Source: JAVJRN01 sp040218415 (GTDB lineage Bacteria; Bacteroidota; Bacteroidia; Cytophagales; Cyclobacteriaceae). From it: 64,000 bases of DNA. Below the pieces are notes generated by a model. The model did no database searches. It had not been told where the DNA came from and saw only the letters and a program-made list of their open reading frames with translations. Position 1 is the stretch's first letter, and the number at the start of each line of letters is the position of its first letter. A program made the position numbers and the translations under genes. Below are positions 54,201-63,555 of this stretch, piece by piece. The stretch lies in contig JAVJRN010000075.1 in NCBI GenBank assembly GCA_040218415.1, positions 124,001 to 188,000 of the forward strand, in the 5' to 3' direction.

Positions 54201-54317
54201 TACACAGGTTATGATCCTGAGTCATTGTCTAATACCGGAGATAAGGCCGGAGGATTCGATGAAGGCGGTTACCCCATACCAAGAACCCTATTAACAGGAA
54301 TTAACATCACCTTTTAA
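51273..54317 (+). CDS. susC: SusC/RagA-type TonB-dependent outer membrane transporter
   Basis: Protein of 1014 residues. A signal peptide ends LIGQD; a carboxypeptidase-regulatory-like domain (about 30-110) is followed by the SusC signature VVIGYGTVDKKDLTGSVS (about 110-127), a plug (about 130-230, GAQGANGVIIITTKN at its end), and a 22-strand-type barrel to the C-terminal ITF. Length and SusC box distinguish it from the iron receptor at 6726. It imports oligosaccharides through the outer membrane with SusD as its lid, energised by TonB. Ten bases before susD. The symbol is used for family membership; the substrate is the PUL's glycan. Confidence 0.97.
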   Translation: MIQFLSSTLSRSLMVSVTLLYSTFLIGQDLTVSGIVTDQNNEPLPGVTILVPRTTNGTITDFDGNYKLKISEGDKLEYRFIGFLTQTVEVNGRTKIDVSLEEDVVQMDEVVVIGYGTVDKKDLTGSVSILSEDDLALQPVVRLEAALQSKLPGVVVNQNSGNPGSEVKVRIRGANSFGAGNGPLYVVDGYVGADIQSLNPDDVASISVLKDASASAIYGAQGANGVIIITTKNNKKDKTQISVKYQKSFSELRTRWDLMEGWQYMQTVNDRLRAGGTSEDNLLFSRLDILQAQSEGTTTDWQDAIFQTGQQDQIQVSVNKGSSVLSLAAQQNTGIITGTKYNRYNLRYNYSADIFEPVKLFLSISNAFEDRENSNNGEHINAIRAAVGWPTNLPIFDEVTGDYTRNAAYGPLPGNPVFMLKENPNRSFRNDLITNTFLEFKLAKGLKFKTQGIINLRGISSTSFDRVSPNIIASNPNASSYGNNNRMFFNWQATQQLSYKKTIGKHAFDATGIYEVRSSVERGFNSSGSELTTTALGYYSAGVADIRLNGASRENLEIWSYFGRVNYTFNGKYLFTFNARHDESSRLGTGYEGANFYGGAFAYRLSEEAFFPKGGAIDELKLRLSIGQLGSQAVDFLETIEVVNYNKGYSFDGSTFTRGAAVSRPKNERLGWETTNQVDAGIDLSLFDNRVNFTFDAFYKKTTNLIFNQLVPAYVGGGSLKVNSGEMLNKGIELAVSGYAIDKKDFSIEVNANVSVVRNELLDILGDADFIVSGPNQRDNPDLLDNTHRNFIGRPMGLLWGLVYDGVYSTDQEDLARQYNRSPGDPIYRDLNEDGRIDNTDMTVIGNPNPDFVWGLVTNFRYKKFTLNLVWNGVHGVDVLNSLKASTYGGAGNRDATNLDVLDRWTPDNQSSNIPGYTTTSVLYRQSSQWIEDGSYVKLRNATLKYDVPVKKLSWLKGVSDLSLFLTAQNALVFTKYTGYDPESLSNTGDKAGGFDEGGYPIPRTLLTGINITF

Positions 54318-54326
54318 GGTCTAATT

Positions 54327-55940
54327 ATGAAAAGATTATTTCAAATATTTGTATTAACAATTCTTTGTACAACTTTTTCATGTGTTGACTTAGAAGAAGA
54401 ACCAATCAATCAGCTTAGAACTAACTATTTCGAAAGTTTTGGCAGTTTGAGAGCAGCTGTCAATGGCACCTATACAGTATTGATCAGTGATGTATGGGAA
54501 AGATCCATTCAAGTAGGTAGCTTCAGAGTACCACAAATGGGTGCCGATGATTTTACCACTTTGACAGGATCGAATAAGGAAGAGTGGAGACAGTTTGATC
54601 AGTTTTATCAAAGCTCCGGAAATACACGACTTCAAAGATCAACTTGGGCATTGCTTTATGATGTCATCAGGCAAGCATCGTGGGACATAGAAGGAGCGGC
54701 CAGCTTGGAAGGAATAGTAAATCAGGAGGCGATAGATCAAACAGTAGCCGAGTCTTATTTTTTGAGAGCTTGGTGTTATTTCTGGTTGGTCAGAACTTTC
54801 GGTGAGGTGCCAATTATTACCAGCACAGTCGTAAACGATGATATTTATGATGTTGAGAGACAAAGTGTTGCCTTGGTTTACGAACAAATACTTGCGGATT
54901 TAGATTTTGCCATTGAGCATTTACCAGAAATACAATCAGATTATGGGTATGTCAACAAGTGGGCAGCAAAAGCCTACTTAGCAGAAGTGCATTTGACCAT
55001 GGCTGGCTGGCCATTGAATCAAACGGAGCATTATGCGATCGCTAGGGATATTTCAAGAGATGTCATCCAAAACAGTAGTTATCAATTGATGGACGATTTT
55101 GCTTCTATTTTTCAACCAGAAAACGAAGGAAACGAGGAGCTGATATGGTCAATATCACTTTGTCCCATTGATGCATGCGGTGGCGGTTATACAGGTTCTT
55201 GGACAGCAAAAGCAACCAAACCTGCCGAGCTCAATGGTTATCAGGATATGTATATAGAGTTGTCATTTTTTGAAAGATTTCCTGAGGGTGCCAGAAAAGA
55301 TTTCACCATGCTTTCTAATCTCAAAGTAGAAACGGGTAATCCAGCAGATCCCTCATACATTAGAAGGGTAGATGGATTAGAAGATAAGGAAATTTTCTAC
55401 AACTACATTGATTACACCCAATTCACGACAGGTCATCCTTACTTGAAAAAATATTGGGGAGGCTTTTATGATACTACATTGGTGGCTGACGATCCTGCCC
55501 AGCCTGTTGATCCTCAAAGCCCAATGGATATACCTATGATGCGATTGGCCAAGGTATATTTAATGTATGCCGAAGCGCAGGCGAGAGCTGACGGAAGTCC
55601 TTCTGCCGAGTCATTTGAGTTTTTGAATCAAATCAGGAGAAGGGGTAAAGGTTACCCGATCGATTCGGTGGGTACAGAAGTAGATATTTTGCCAGGAACC
55701 TTGGGAACAGACGATTTTGTGAGAGCAGTCGTAGACGAAAAAGGATGGGAACTCGTGGGGGAATTGAACCGATGGTTTGATCTTGTGCGAACAGAGCGGG
55801 TAGAGGAAGTCAATGCGCTCAGAAGTCCTCTCGAACCATTGCCAATTCAAAATACGATCACAAAGCAATATTATATTGCGCCAATACCGGCAACCGAAAT
55901 AGCCATAAACCCACGATTAACTCAAAATCCAGGATATTAA
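54327..55940 (+). CDS. susD: SusD/RagB family nutrient-binding lipoprotein
   Basis: Protein of 537 residues with a lipoprotein signal (FVLTILCTTFSC, Cys19). It is a helical TPR-like SusD protein: the N-terminal DLEEEPINQLRTNYFESFGSLRAAVNGTY, AESYFLRAWCYFWLVRTFGEVPI (conserved), NKWAAKAYLAEVHLTMAGWPL, MRLAKVYLMYAEAQARA and the C-terminal DEKGWELVGELNRWFDLVRTE and NPRLTQNPGY. It caps SusC from the cell surface and binds the polymer. Forms a two-gene unit with susC. Confidence 0.97.
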   Translation: MKRLFQIFVLTILCTTFSCVDLEEEPINQLRTNYFESFGSLRAAVNGTYTVLISDVWERSIQVGSFRVPQMGADDFTTLTGSNKEEWRQFDQFYQSSGNTRLQRSTWALLYDVIRQASWDIEGAASLEGIVNQEAIDQTVAESYFLRAWCYFWLVRTFGEVPIITSTVVNDDIYDVERQSVALVYEQILADLDFAIEHLPEIQSDYGYVNKWAAKAYLAEVHLTMAGWPLNQTEHYAIARDISRDVIQNSSYQLMDDFASIFQPENEGNEELIWSISLCPIDACGGGYTGSWTAKATKPAELNGYQDMYIELSFFERFPEGARKDFTMLSNLKVETGNPADPSYIRRVDGLEDKEIFYNYIDYTQFTTGHPYLKKYWGGFYDTTLVADDPAQPVDPQSPMDIPMMRLAKVYLMYAEAQARADGSPSAESFEFLNQIRRRGKGYPIDSVGTEVDILPGTLGTDDFVRAVVDEKGWELVGELNRWFDLVRTERVEEVNALRSPLEPLPIQNTITKQYYIAPIPATEIAINPRLTQNPGY

Positions 55941-55979
55941 TCCTTTTTACATTAAAAGAAATTCGAAAACCTTAGATTA

Positions 55980-58208
55980 ATGAATCATATGAAAAATAGC
56001 TTTTTGATTGTAATAATGATGATGCTATCCTATGTGACTTATAGCCAAAGTCTTACATGGACTGGAAATGCAGATAACGACTTTTTTAATGAACTCAACT
56101 GGGTCGTTACTGGCACAGAAGAAAATCCCTCAGTGGGCAGTATTGATCCGGGAGTGGATATTGCTTTTAGCTTGAATATCTCCAATGCCAGCTTCGATCT
56201 TTCTGGTCAATCTATTTCCATGACTCCTTCCAATCTAGTTTTAACTATGAGCGCTTCGGAAGTTAAAATAGATGCTCTGAATTCGGGTAAAATCATTCTT
56301 GGCAATCAATCAACTTTAACTTTAGCTTCTTCTACTCCCTTGGGTGAAGAAGGAATCTTAGACATTTCAGATAATCAAAGTTGGGTTAAGTTATTATCTG
56401 CAGATGGTTTCGTGGCTGATTCGGTTTATTTAGACCATATCAAATCAAATGATCAATCCTTGACCTTAGGTACAGATGTAAGCATCAATCAATATTATTT
56501 CAATGGCTCATTAATTAGGCTTAAAGATGTCGATTATCAGCCTTTGACACTTTTTGATGGACAAGGCCAGTCAGGCGATTCTTTTGGAGTAACCAATTTC
56601 AAGGTATATAGTCGTAGCGAACTTGGGGATTTTGACAATCGAACTTCCTCATTTAGACTAGCGCGGGGTTATCAGGTAACTATGGCCATTTTCCAAAATG
56701 GTACAGGTAAAAGTCAAGTATATGTTGCCAGTGAAGAGGCATTAGATATTGATTTACCGCAGGCTTTGGACAATAACATTTCTTTTATTCGTGTAACGCC
56801 GTGGAACTGGGTCACCAAAAAGGGGGCTTCAGGCTTTGATAAAGACTTAAACCATACATGGGTTTACAATTGGAACAATAAGAGTGTTTCAACGCTGAAT
56901 AAAGAGTATGCGCCTATGTCATGGGGCGGGGGCGGAGCAACCAATGCGGCCATCCTTGATTACCTGCAAATGGAAAATGTTACGCATGTAATGGGCTTCA
57001 ATGAGTCGGACAATTGTAATGATCAATCAGGTCAGTATGGTGGGTTGTGTCAGATAGAGGTGGCAGTGCCTACTTTCAAAAATTTGATGGGTTCCGGGCT
57101 TAGATTGGTTTCTCCATCTCCAAGAGAGAATGGCCCTTTCACTTGGTTGAAAGATTTCAGAGATGAGGCAAAAGCCACAGATGTAAGGTATGATGTTTTG
57201 GGTGTTCACTGGTATGATTGGGGTGCTAATCCCGTGAATACTCCTTTTGAAGATCCTCAAAAAGTTTTTAATAGATTTAAAAATTATTTGGATAAGGTTT
57301 ACGAAGAACACGGTTTGCCTATTTGGATTACAGAGTTCAACGCGAATGCCAATAGAGATGCTTCTGTTCATAGAGAATTCATGAAGCTCGCACTCCCTTA
57401 TCTTGAAAGTTTAGAGTTTGTTGAGAGATACGATTATTTTTCTGTAAACCCTGCAGTTGCTGGTAATAGAGACGATATAGAATTTGGTGTCATGTTTAAT
57501 TTGGAGGATGGTAGTATAACTGAATTAGGAAAGATTTTTAGAGATCACATATCTACTCCAGCTTTACCTGAGGCTACTTGGTCATCGCCTACATTTCTGG
57601 CAGGTCTAGATGAAAAAATTAACATTCGCATAGAGATTGCGCAAGATTCCCTTAAAGAAGGAAAGGCAATGTTTGTCAATGCTTATACAGACCGAGCTGT
57701 TGGAGCACCACAAACTTTTTCTTTCGAAATAGAAAATGCGGGTGAGGATCAGTTTCAATTTAGAGATACGGAAATAATGATTCCAGAAGGAGGAATTTCT
57801 GCCGAAACGGTATTGACCTTGATCAATGATGACTTGGTCGAAGATACCATTGAGGTAAAATTGATCATCAATGCTTTGTCAGATGGCATTCAGTTTGAGG
57901 ATACTGAGATAACATTATTCTTCGTAAATGACGACCAACCGGTGGTAGTTGTTGAGCCAGTTTTAGGAACATCATCCGAATATTCTTTTGATATCTGGCC
58001 TAATCCGGCATCTGAAAAACTCAATATTGGAAATACTTCTAAAGATATTGCCTCTATCCAACTGCTTTCGCTGGATGGCAAAAGCTTTGATCTGAGATAT
58101 AATGCGCAAAGCCAATGGGATATTTCCAAGTTTACTGCAGGTGTGTATATTTTGAAAATAAAAACTATTGATGGAGCTACCCAGACACAGCGAATCGTCA
58201 TTGAATAG
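55980..58208 (+). CDS. GH128-like glycoside hydrolase with T9SS sorting domain
   Basis: Protein of 742 residues, paralogue of the hydrolase at 37139. It has the same N-terminal beta domain (LTWTGNADNDFFNELNW), the same catalytic region, and catalytic candidates at exactly the same numbering: Glu342 (MGFNESDNC) and Glu452 (WITEFNANA), with GVHWYDWG between. Instead of a CBM4/9-like module it carries a Calx-beta-type domain (about 560-655, KEGKAMFVNAY ... TVLTLINDDLVEDTIEVKL), then a T9SS type A sorting domain with WPNPASEKLNI and a final TQRIVIE. Secreted to the surface. It follows susD by 39 bases and is probably expressed with susC-susD. Confidence 0.84.
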   Translation: MNHMKNSFLIVIMMMLSYVTYSQSLTWTGNADNDFFNELNWVVTGTEENPSVGSIDPGVDIAFSLNISNASFDLSGQSISMTPSNLVLTMSASEVKIDALNSGKIILGNQSTLTLASSTPLGEEGILDISDNQSWVKLLSADGFVADSVYLDHIKSNDQSLTLGTDVSINQYYFNGSLIRLKDVDYQPLTLFDGQGQSGDSFGVTNFKVYSRSELGDFDNRTSSFRLARGYQVTMAIFQNGTGKSQVYVASEEALDIDLPQALDNNISFIRVTPWNWVTKKGASGFDKDLNHTWVYNWNNKSVSTLNKEYAPMSWGGGGATNAAILDYLQMENVTHVMGFNESDNCNDQSGQYGGLCQIEVAVPTFKNLMGSGLRLVSPSPRENGPFTWLKDFRDEAKATDVRYDVLGVHWYDWGANPVNTPFEDPQKVFNRFKNYLDKVYEEHGLPIWITEFNANANRDASVHREFMKLALPYLESLEFVERYDYFSVNPAVAGNRDDIEFGVMFNLEDGSITELGKIFRDHISTPALPEATWSSPTFLAGLDEKINIRIEIAQDSLKEGKAMFVNAYTDRAVGAPQTFSFEIENAGEDQFQFRDTEIMIPEGGISAETVLTLINDDLVEDTIEVKLIINALSDGIQFEDTEITLFFVNDDQPVVVVEPVLGTSSEYSFDIWPNPASEKLNIGNTSKDIASIQLLSLDGKSFDLRYNAQSQWDISKFTAGVYILKIKTIDGATQTQRIVIE

Positions 58209-58402
58209 TGCAGCCTGTTATGACTATTAGATGTATATGTTTTGTCTATTTATTGCATTTGCATTTTTCAGACTCAGAAACGATGTATTACGATCAAAGA
58301 TAGTGGTAGATTCAAGGAAAATTTATGCTTTTATTCCAGCTATTTAATGACTAACTATTGCCTATAATTAACGGTGAACCTTGACCAAAACCCAACTATA
58401 TT

Positions 58403-59944
58403 ATGACATCTCTTAAAGGCCTATTCATTTTTGTGACAGCTACTTTCTTGTTGTCTTGCCAAAATCAGGAACAACAAGTTGTGGAAGCCGCAAAACCTAA
58501 TGTCATCATTTTTTATGTCGATGATCTGGGCTATGGAGATTTGAGCTGTTACGGAGCATCCAAAGTTGCTACGCCGAATGTTGATAAACTCGCGGAAAAT
58601 GGTTTGAAATTAACTGATGCACACAGCACTTCGGCAACTTGTACACCTTCGCGATATTCTTTGCTCACTGGTGAATACGCTTTCAGGAATAATGCAGCTA
58701 TACTTCCTGGGGATGCGCCATTGTTGATCTCGCCACGCAAACCAACATTGCCGAAAATGTTGCAAAAAGCAGGTTACAAAACGGCTGTTGTTGGGAAATG
58801 GCATCTAGGATTAGGCGATGGAAATATTGACTGGAATGGAGATGTGAAGCCCGGCCCACTGGAAATAGGCTTTGACTATAGCTTTTTGCTACCTTCTACC
58901 GGCGACCGAGTCCCATCGGTGTATTTGGAGAATTATCGTGTGGTTGGCTTAGCGGAAGGAGATTCTTTAAAAGTGAGTTACAATAAAAAAATCGGAAATC
59001 GTCCCACTGGGAAAGAAAACCCTGAACTTCTTAGATATAAGGCAGATCCTCAGCACAGCAACTCAATTATCAACGGCGTAAGCAGAATTGGCTTTATGGC
59101 TGGGGGACAGTCTGCAGAATGGGTAGATGAGGATTTTCCTAATCAGTTTGTAAGTAAAGCCGAAAAGTTTATTGACTCCTCAGGTGATGCTCCTTTTTTC
59201 CTATTCTTTTCATTTCATGATATTCATGTTCCCCGATTGCCAATGAAGCAGTTTCAAGGTAAATCAAGTATGGGGCCAAGAGGTGACGCAATTCTACAGA
59301 TGGACTGGACAGTCGGTCAGATCATGGCGCTGCTAGAAGCACGAGGCATTGACGAAAATACCATCGTCATTTTTACGAGTGACAATGGGCCTGTGATCAA
59401 TGATGGCTATGCTGACGAAGCAGTTAAAAAACTTGGGGAACACGATCCCACAGGAGGATTCAGTGGTGGAAAATACAGTGCTTTGGAAGCAGGTACACGT
59501 GTGCCCACCATCTTGAAATGGTCTCCAAAAATTAAAAGCGGAGAAGCTGACTTGCTTTTTTCACAAGTAGACATTTATGCATCTCTTGCATCTCTTTTGA
59601 ATGTAAATCTGGACAAACGTGAAGCTATTGATAGCCAAGATCTATCTGGGGTGCTTTCGGGATCTGATTTGAAAGGACGCACAACGATGATAGAAGAGTC
59701 GGAAACGCTCGCACTTAGAAAAGGAAATTGGAAATATATCCGGGCAGTAGATAAAAATATAAAGTACCCCGTTTGGATAGAAAAAACCAAAAAAATTGAG
59801 GATGGATTATCGACAGAAGCTCAATTGTTTAATCTTGATGTTGATCCCACAGAAAGTGACAATGTAGCGCAAGAATACCCTGCGCAAGTTGCTGAAATGC
59901 ATCAAATCATTGCTGATATTGAACTTCGGAATTCACGAGATTAA
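58403..59944 (+). CDS. S1 family sulfatase, lipoprotein, distinct subfamily
   Basis: Protein of 513 residues with a lipoprotein signal (FVTATFLLSC, Cys19 or nearby). S1 features are VIIFYVDDLGYGDLSCYG, formylglycine motif C-T-P-S-R (STSATCTPSRYSLLTGEY), GKWHLGLG, TSDNGPVINDG and GTRVPTILKW. Several inserts set it apart from the two sulfatases above: the segment LLPSTGDRVPSVYLENYRVVG, and QSAEWVDEDFPNQF (about 233-246). It therefore probably removes a different sulfate. Which position or sugar cannot be told. Encoded right before the GH2 gene. Confidence 0.93.
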   Translation: MTSLKGLFIFVTATFLLSCQNQEQQVVEAAKPNVIIFYVDDLGYGDLSCYGASKVATPNVDKLAENGLKLTDAHSTSATCTPSRYSLLTGEYAFRNNAAILPGDAPLLISPRKPTLPKMLQKAGYKTAVVGKWHLGLGDGNIDWNGDVKPGPLEIGFDYSFLLPSTGDRVPSVYLENYRVVGLAEGDSLKVSYNKKIGNRPTGKENPELLRYKADPQHSNSIINGVSRIGFMAGGQSAEWVDEDFPNQFVSKAEKFIDSSGDAPFFLFFSFHDIHVPRLPMKQFQGKSSMGPRGDAILQMDWTVGQIMALLEARGIDENTIVIFTSDNGPVINDGYADEAVKKLGEHDPTGGFSGGKYSALEAGTRVPTILKWSPKIKSGEADLLFSQVDIYASLASLLNVNLDKREAIDSQDLSGVLSGSDLKGRTTMIEESETLALRKGNWKYIRAVDKNIKYPVWIEKTKKIEDGLSTEAQLFNLDVDPTESDNVAQEYPAQVAEMHQIIADIELRNSRD

Positions 59945-59981
59945 TTACCTTCAAGAAATTTTAGCCCTCAACAAAAAGAAC

Positions 59982-62900
59982 ATGCGTTTAAATTCTATAC
60001 CTTCTTTAAAATATTGGCTTACCCTTAAACTACTCGTTTTGACGATGCTATCACAAGCGCAGGAGCGTCCCGACTGGGAAAATCCGGAGGTATTTGAAAG
60101 GAACAAATTAGATGCAAGAGCTACTTTTTATCATTTTTCAGAGGCTGATCTAGTTGATAAAACCTGGCAAGAGTCTGAAAATTACCAATCTTTAAATGGT
60201 CTTTGGAAATTTAATTGGACGAAGAGCCCCGACTATAGACCTATAGATTTTTACAAGCCAAACTACGATGTATCTCGATGGGCTGAGATCACCGTGCCTG
60301 GCAACTGGGAGCTGCAAGGCTATGGCATTCCTATTTACACCAATGTTAAATACGTTTTTCCAGCAAATCCGCCTTTTATACCTCACGATTACAATCCTGT
60401 GGGCAGTTACAAAAGGACTTTCTCTATTCCAGAAAACTGGATAGACCAAAAAGTTACTTTACATTTCGGAGCGGTCAGAAGCGCTTTTTACGTCTGGGTA
60501 AATGGCGAAAAAGTAGGTTATAGCCAAGGCAGCAAGTTGCCTGCCGAGTTTGATATTACTCATTTTTTGATAAAAGGAGAAAATCAATTGGCTGTAGAAA
60601 TTTACCGCTGGTCAGATGCCAGTTACATCGAAGATCAGGATTTTTGGAGGTTGAGCGGTATGGATCGCGATGTATATATGTACGCCACACCAAAAACATA
60701 TATCGAAGACTTTACGGTTATGGCCGGTTTAGATCCAACATATGTTGATGGAAAACTGTCGCTAGATGTTTCTCTGAACAATACCAGCAACCTACGAGCA
60801 AATACTACGGTAGAAGTGCAACTGAAAGATGGGGAAAAGGTCATTTATGAAGATACAAAAGCCATAGAAGTAAAAGCCAAAAACAATACAAGCATCAACT
60901 TCACTAAGACGATAGGAAACGTAAAACCTTGGACAGCAGAGACACCCAACTTGTACTCGCTCATTATTGTAGAAAAAGACGCAAAAGGAAAGGTGCTCGA
61001 TGCTACCAGTAGGTTGATTGGCTTCCGATCTGTAGAAATTAAGAACAGTCAATTGCTTGTCAACGGTGTTGCGATTTATTTAAAAGGGGTCAATCTTCAT
61101 GACCATAGCGATACCTCAGGCCATGTGATTGATCCGGAATTGACCAAGTTGGATATGCAGATCATGAAGCAAAACAACATCAATGCCATCAGGTGTAGCC
61201 ATTATCCTAAAGATCCACATTTCTATGAGATGGCTGATAAATATGGTTTTTATGTTATAGATGAAGCCAATATCGAAACTCATGGAATGGGCACCACCAA
61301 CCAAGGTTTAGATAATAATGAAAAGAAAAAAGCCATACATCCGGCTTATTTACCCGAATGGAAAGAAGCGCACTTAGCCAGAACGAAGAGAATGTACGAG
61401 CGCGATAAGAATCACCCATCGGTCATTATTTGGTCACTTGGAAATGAAGCGGGCAATGGCGATAATTTTTATGCGACCTACGATTATCTCAAAAGCGTAG
61501 ACCCAACACGACCTGTACAATACGAAGGAGCAACTGGCTACGAAAATACCGACATTCAAGCACCTATGTATGCCAGAATGGGGAAAATGAAAGCATACTT
61601 AGAATCAGGAGGCACAAGACCATTCATTCAATGCGAATATGCGCATGCCATGGGCAATAGCGTCGGAAATCTTCAAGACTATTGGGACTTAATAGAAGCC
61701 CATGATATTTTCCAAGGCGGTTTTATTTGGGATTGGGTTGATCAGGGATTGCTTACCAAAAATGAAAATGGAGAAGAATACTGGGCTTATGGCGGAGACT
61801 TGGGCGGAGCAGATCTTCAGAATGACAACAACTTTTGCCTGAATGGAATTGTAAATCCAGACCGCACGGCACATCCGGCATTGTTCGAAGTAAAAAAAGT
61901 GTATCAATACATCAAGTTTAAGAATTACGATTTGGAAACCGGAGAACTTACCGTTTACAATGGCTATGACTTCATCAACCTTGATCAATTTGTTTTTAAC
62001 TACCAGCTATTTAAAAATGGATTGCAGGTTGCCGAAGGAGGTTTACCATCATTCTCCTTGGCGCCTCACACAAGCCAAACTTTGCCATTAAAAATTACCG
62101 ATGAGGTTACGGATCAAGCAGAATACAGGCTACAAATCTTCGCCTCAACGAAAGAATCACAACCGTTATTAGAAAAAGGGCACTTGCTGGCCAAAGCAGA
62201 ATTTGACCTTACTCCGCCTGTTTTTGAGTCGTTTGGCTGTGATGTTGCTTCGAAAATTTTGGTGGAAACAAGTGGGAATCAAACCTTATTCAGTAACGAT
62301 AATTTCAAAATCACTTTCGACAATCAAAAAGGTGAGCTTATTTCGTTAGATTATGGCTTTGGCAATGTGATCAAAAATGGACCAAAAGCTAATTTCTGGA
62401 GAGCGCCTACCGATAACGACTTTGGCTTTAAAATGCCGGTAAAAAGGAAGGTCTGGAAAACGGCAAGTCAAGAGCAGAGATTAACTTCTTTCGAGGTGTT
62501 TAATGCCACAAAACCTGAGAAAAAAATCACTAAAGGCAAGATCAAAGGGTGCTATGCCGTGGTGGAAACGAAATACGCATTAGATGCTGTAAAAGGTATT
62601 GCTACAATTATTTATGAAATAAACGGAGAAGGTGAAATAAAAGTAACAATGGAGGTGAATAACTTCGCTGATGGCGTGCCAAACCTACCGCGACTCGGAA
62701 CAAACTGGTCGGTGAGTGAAACCCTGAGTCAAGTCAATTGGTACGGACGTGGACCTCACGAAAATTACCAAGACCGGTTTACGAGTGCATTCGTTAATCA
62801 ATATTCAGCTTCGGTGGATGAGCTTTACTTTCCATACATCAGGCCCCAGGAAAACGGATACCGTACAGATACACGTTGGATGACTTTGAAGAATGATAAA

Positions 62901-63164
62901 AATCAGGGAATTCGTATCACCGCGATGGATCAACTTTTTGGATTCTCAGCGTTGAAATATTCCATAGATGATTTCGATGAGGGAGAAGCGAAGATCAACC
63001 GTCATACTACAGATTTGGAGGAAAAAGACTTTATCAATCTCAACATAGATTTGATGCAGATGGGCGTAGGAGGAGATACAAGCTGGGGTGCCCAGGCTTT
63101 ACCAAAATACCAGATCAAGCCAGGACAGTACAAATTTTCTTATGTCATTGCTCCCATGAAGTAG
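59982..63164 (+). CDS. GH2 family beta-galactosidase-like enzyme
   Basis: Protein of 1060 residues, LacZ length, from the ATG at 59982 (the frame is open from 59889 inside the sulfatase gene). The signal peptide ends MLSQAQ, with no lipobox and no T9SS domain, so it should be periplasmic. It has the GH2 sugar-binding domain (NWELQGYGIPIYTNVKYVFP), Ig-like domain, TIM barrel with GVNLHDHSDTSGH, acid/base Glu489 (SLGNEAGNG) and nucleophile Glu552 (QCEYAHAMGNS), followed by the Bgal-small domain (about 780-1060, WRAPTDNDFG, NWYGRGPHENYQDR). All catalytic residues are present. Beta-galactosidase activity on oligosaccharides of a galactan is the usual role; beta-mannosidase or glucuronidase specificity is less likely by the LacZ-type layout. 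Confidence 0.95.
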   Translation: MRLNSIPSLKYWLTLKLLVLTMLSQAQERPDWENPEVFERNKLDARATFYHFSEADLVDKTWQESENYQSLNGLWKFNWTKSPDYRPIDFYKPNYDVSRWAEITVPGNWELQGYGIPIYTNVKYVFPANPPFIPHDYNPVGSYKRTFSIPENWIDQKVTLHFGAVRSAFYVWVNGEKVGYSQGSKLPAEFDITHFLIKGENQLAVEIYRWSDASYIEDQDFWRLSGMDRDVYMYATPKTYIEDFTVMAGLDPTYVDGKLSLDVSLNNTSNLRANTTVEVQLKDGEKVIYEDTKAIEVKAKNNTSINFTKTIGNVKPWTAETPNLYSLIIVEKDAKGKVLDATSRLIGFRSVEIKNSQLLVNGVAIYLKGVNLHDHSDTSGHVIDPELTKLDMQIMKQNNINAIRCSHYPKDPHFYEMADKYGFYVIDEANIETHGMGTTNQGLDNNEKKKAIHPAYLPEWKEAHLARTKRMYERDKNHPSVIIWSLGNEAGNGDNFYATYDYLKSVDPTRPVQYEGATGYENTDIQAPMYARMGKMKAYLESGGTRPFIQCEYAHAMGNSVGNLQDYWDLIEAHDIFQGGFIWDWVDQGLLTKNENGEEYWAYGGDLGGADLQNDNNFCLNGIVNPDRTAHPALFEVKKVYQYIKFKNYDLETGELTVYNGYDFINLDQFVFNYQLFKNGLQVAEGGLPSFSLAPHTSQTLPLKITDEVTDQAEYRLQIFASTKESQPLLEKGHLLAKAEFDLTPPVFESFGCDVASKILVETSGNQTLFSNDNFKITFDNQKGELISLDYGFGNVIKNGPKANFWRAPTDNDFGFKMPVKRKVWKTASQEQRLTSFEVFNATKPEKKITKGKIKGCYAVVETKYALDAVKGIATIIYEINGEGEIKVTMEVNNFADGVPNLPRLGTNWSVSETLSQVNWYGRGPHENYQDRFTSAFVNQYSASVDELYFPYIRPQENGYRTDTRWMTLKNDKNQGIRITAMDQLFGFSALKYSIDDFDEGEAKINRHTTDLEEKDFINLNIDLMQMGVGGDTSWGAQALPKYQIKPGQYKFSYVIAPMK

Positions 63165-63555
63165 CCTATCCGTCCAAAGGGGACTCATGTTTTTTTGAAA
63201 TTTTCAGTAGTGCTTTTTCCCTTTTGCTGTTTTTGTTGAACTCAGAGATAGTTATGAGTCTGGGCTTTAAATAAGATTCTTTATATGCAATCTTTTTCTC
63301 TTTTGACAAAAACATAAAGTTTTTTGGAATAATTGTGCGACGAGAAGCACTTCAATCCCTCATATCGAATAAAGCCAAAGCAGTTAGATGAACAACACAT
63401 GATCATGGAATTAAATGATCAACGGCTCACTATTGCGCCTTAAACCTAAAATTGGTTCATATATCCCAGCGGATGAATTATTTGAACCCCTTGTAAAAGG
63501 GTGGTTAAACTTACTTAGCCTTCCAAATAACAAGAGATAATTAAATTTTAGGAAC
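63165..63555. other. Gap between GH2 and last gene
   Basis: About 390 bases. It begins with a weak stem GTCC-AAAGG-GGAC followed by TCATGTTTTTTT (about 63172-63193), a possible terminator of the preceding transcript. Near its end is a 41-codon ATG frame, described separately. Nothing else was recognised. Confidence 0.45.
63415..63540 (+). CDS. Possible small ORF of 41 codons
   Basis: The frame from ATG 63415 to TAA 63538-63540 gives a peptide beginning MINGSLLRLKPKIG and ending NLLSLPNNKR, with normal-looking amino-acid use. It lies 15 bases before the last gene's ATG. No family is recognised. It could be the tail of a decayed gene or a leader peptide, or chance. Confidence 0.2.
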   Translation: MINGSLLRLKPKIGSYIPADELFEPLVKGWLNLLSLPNNKR

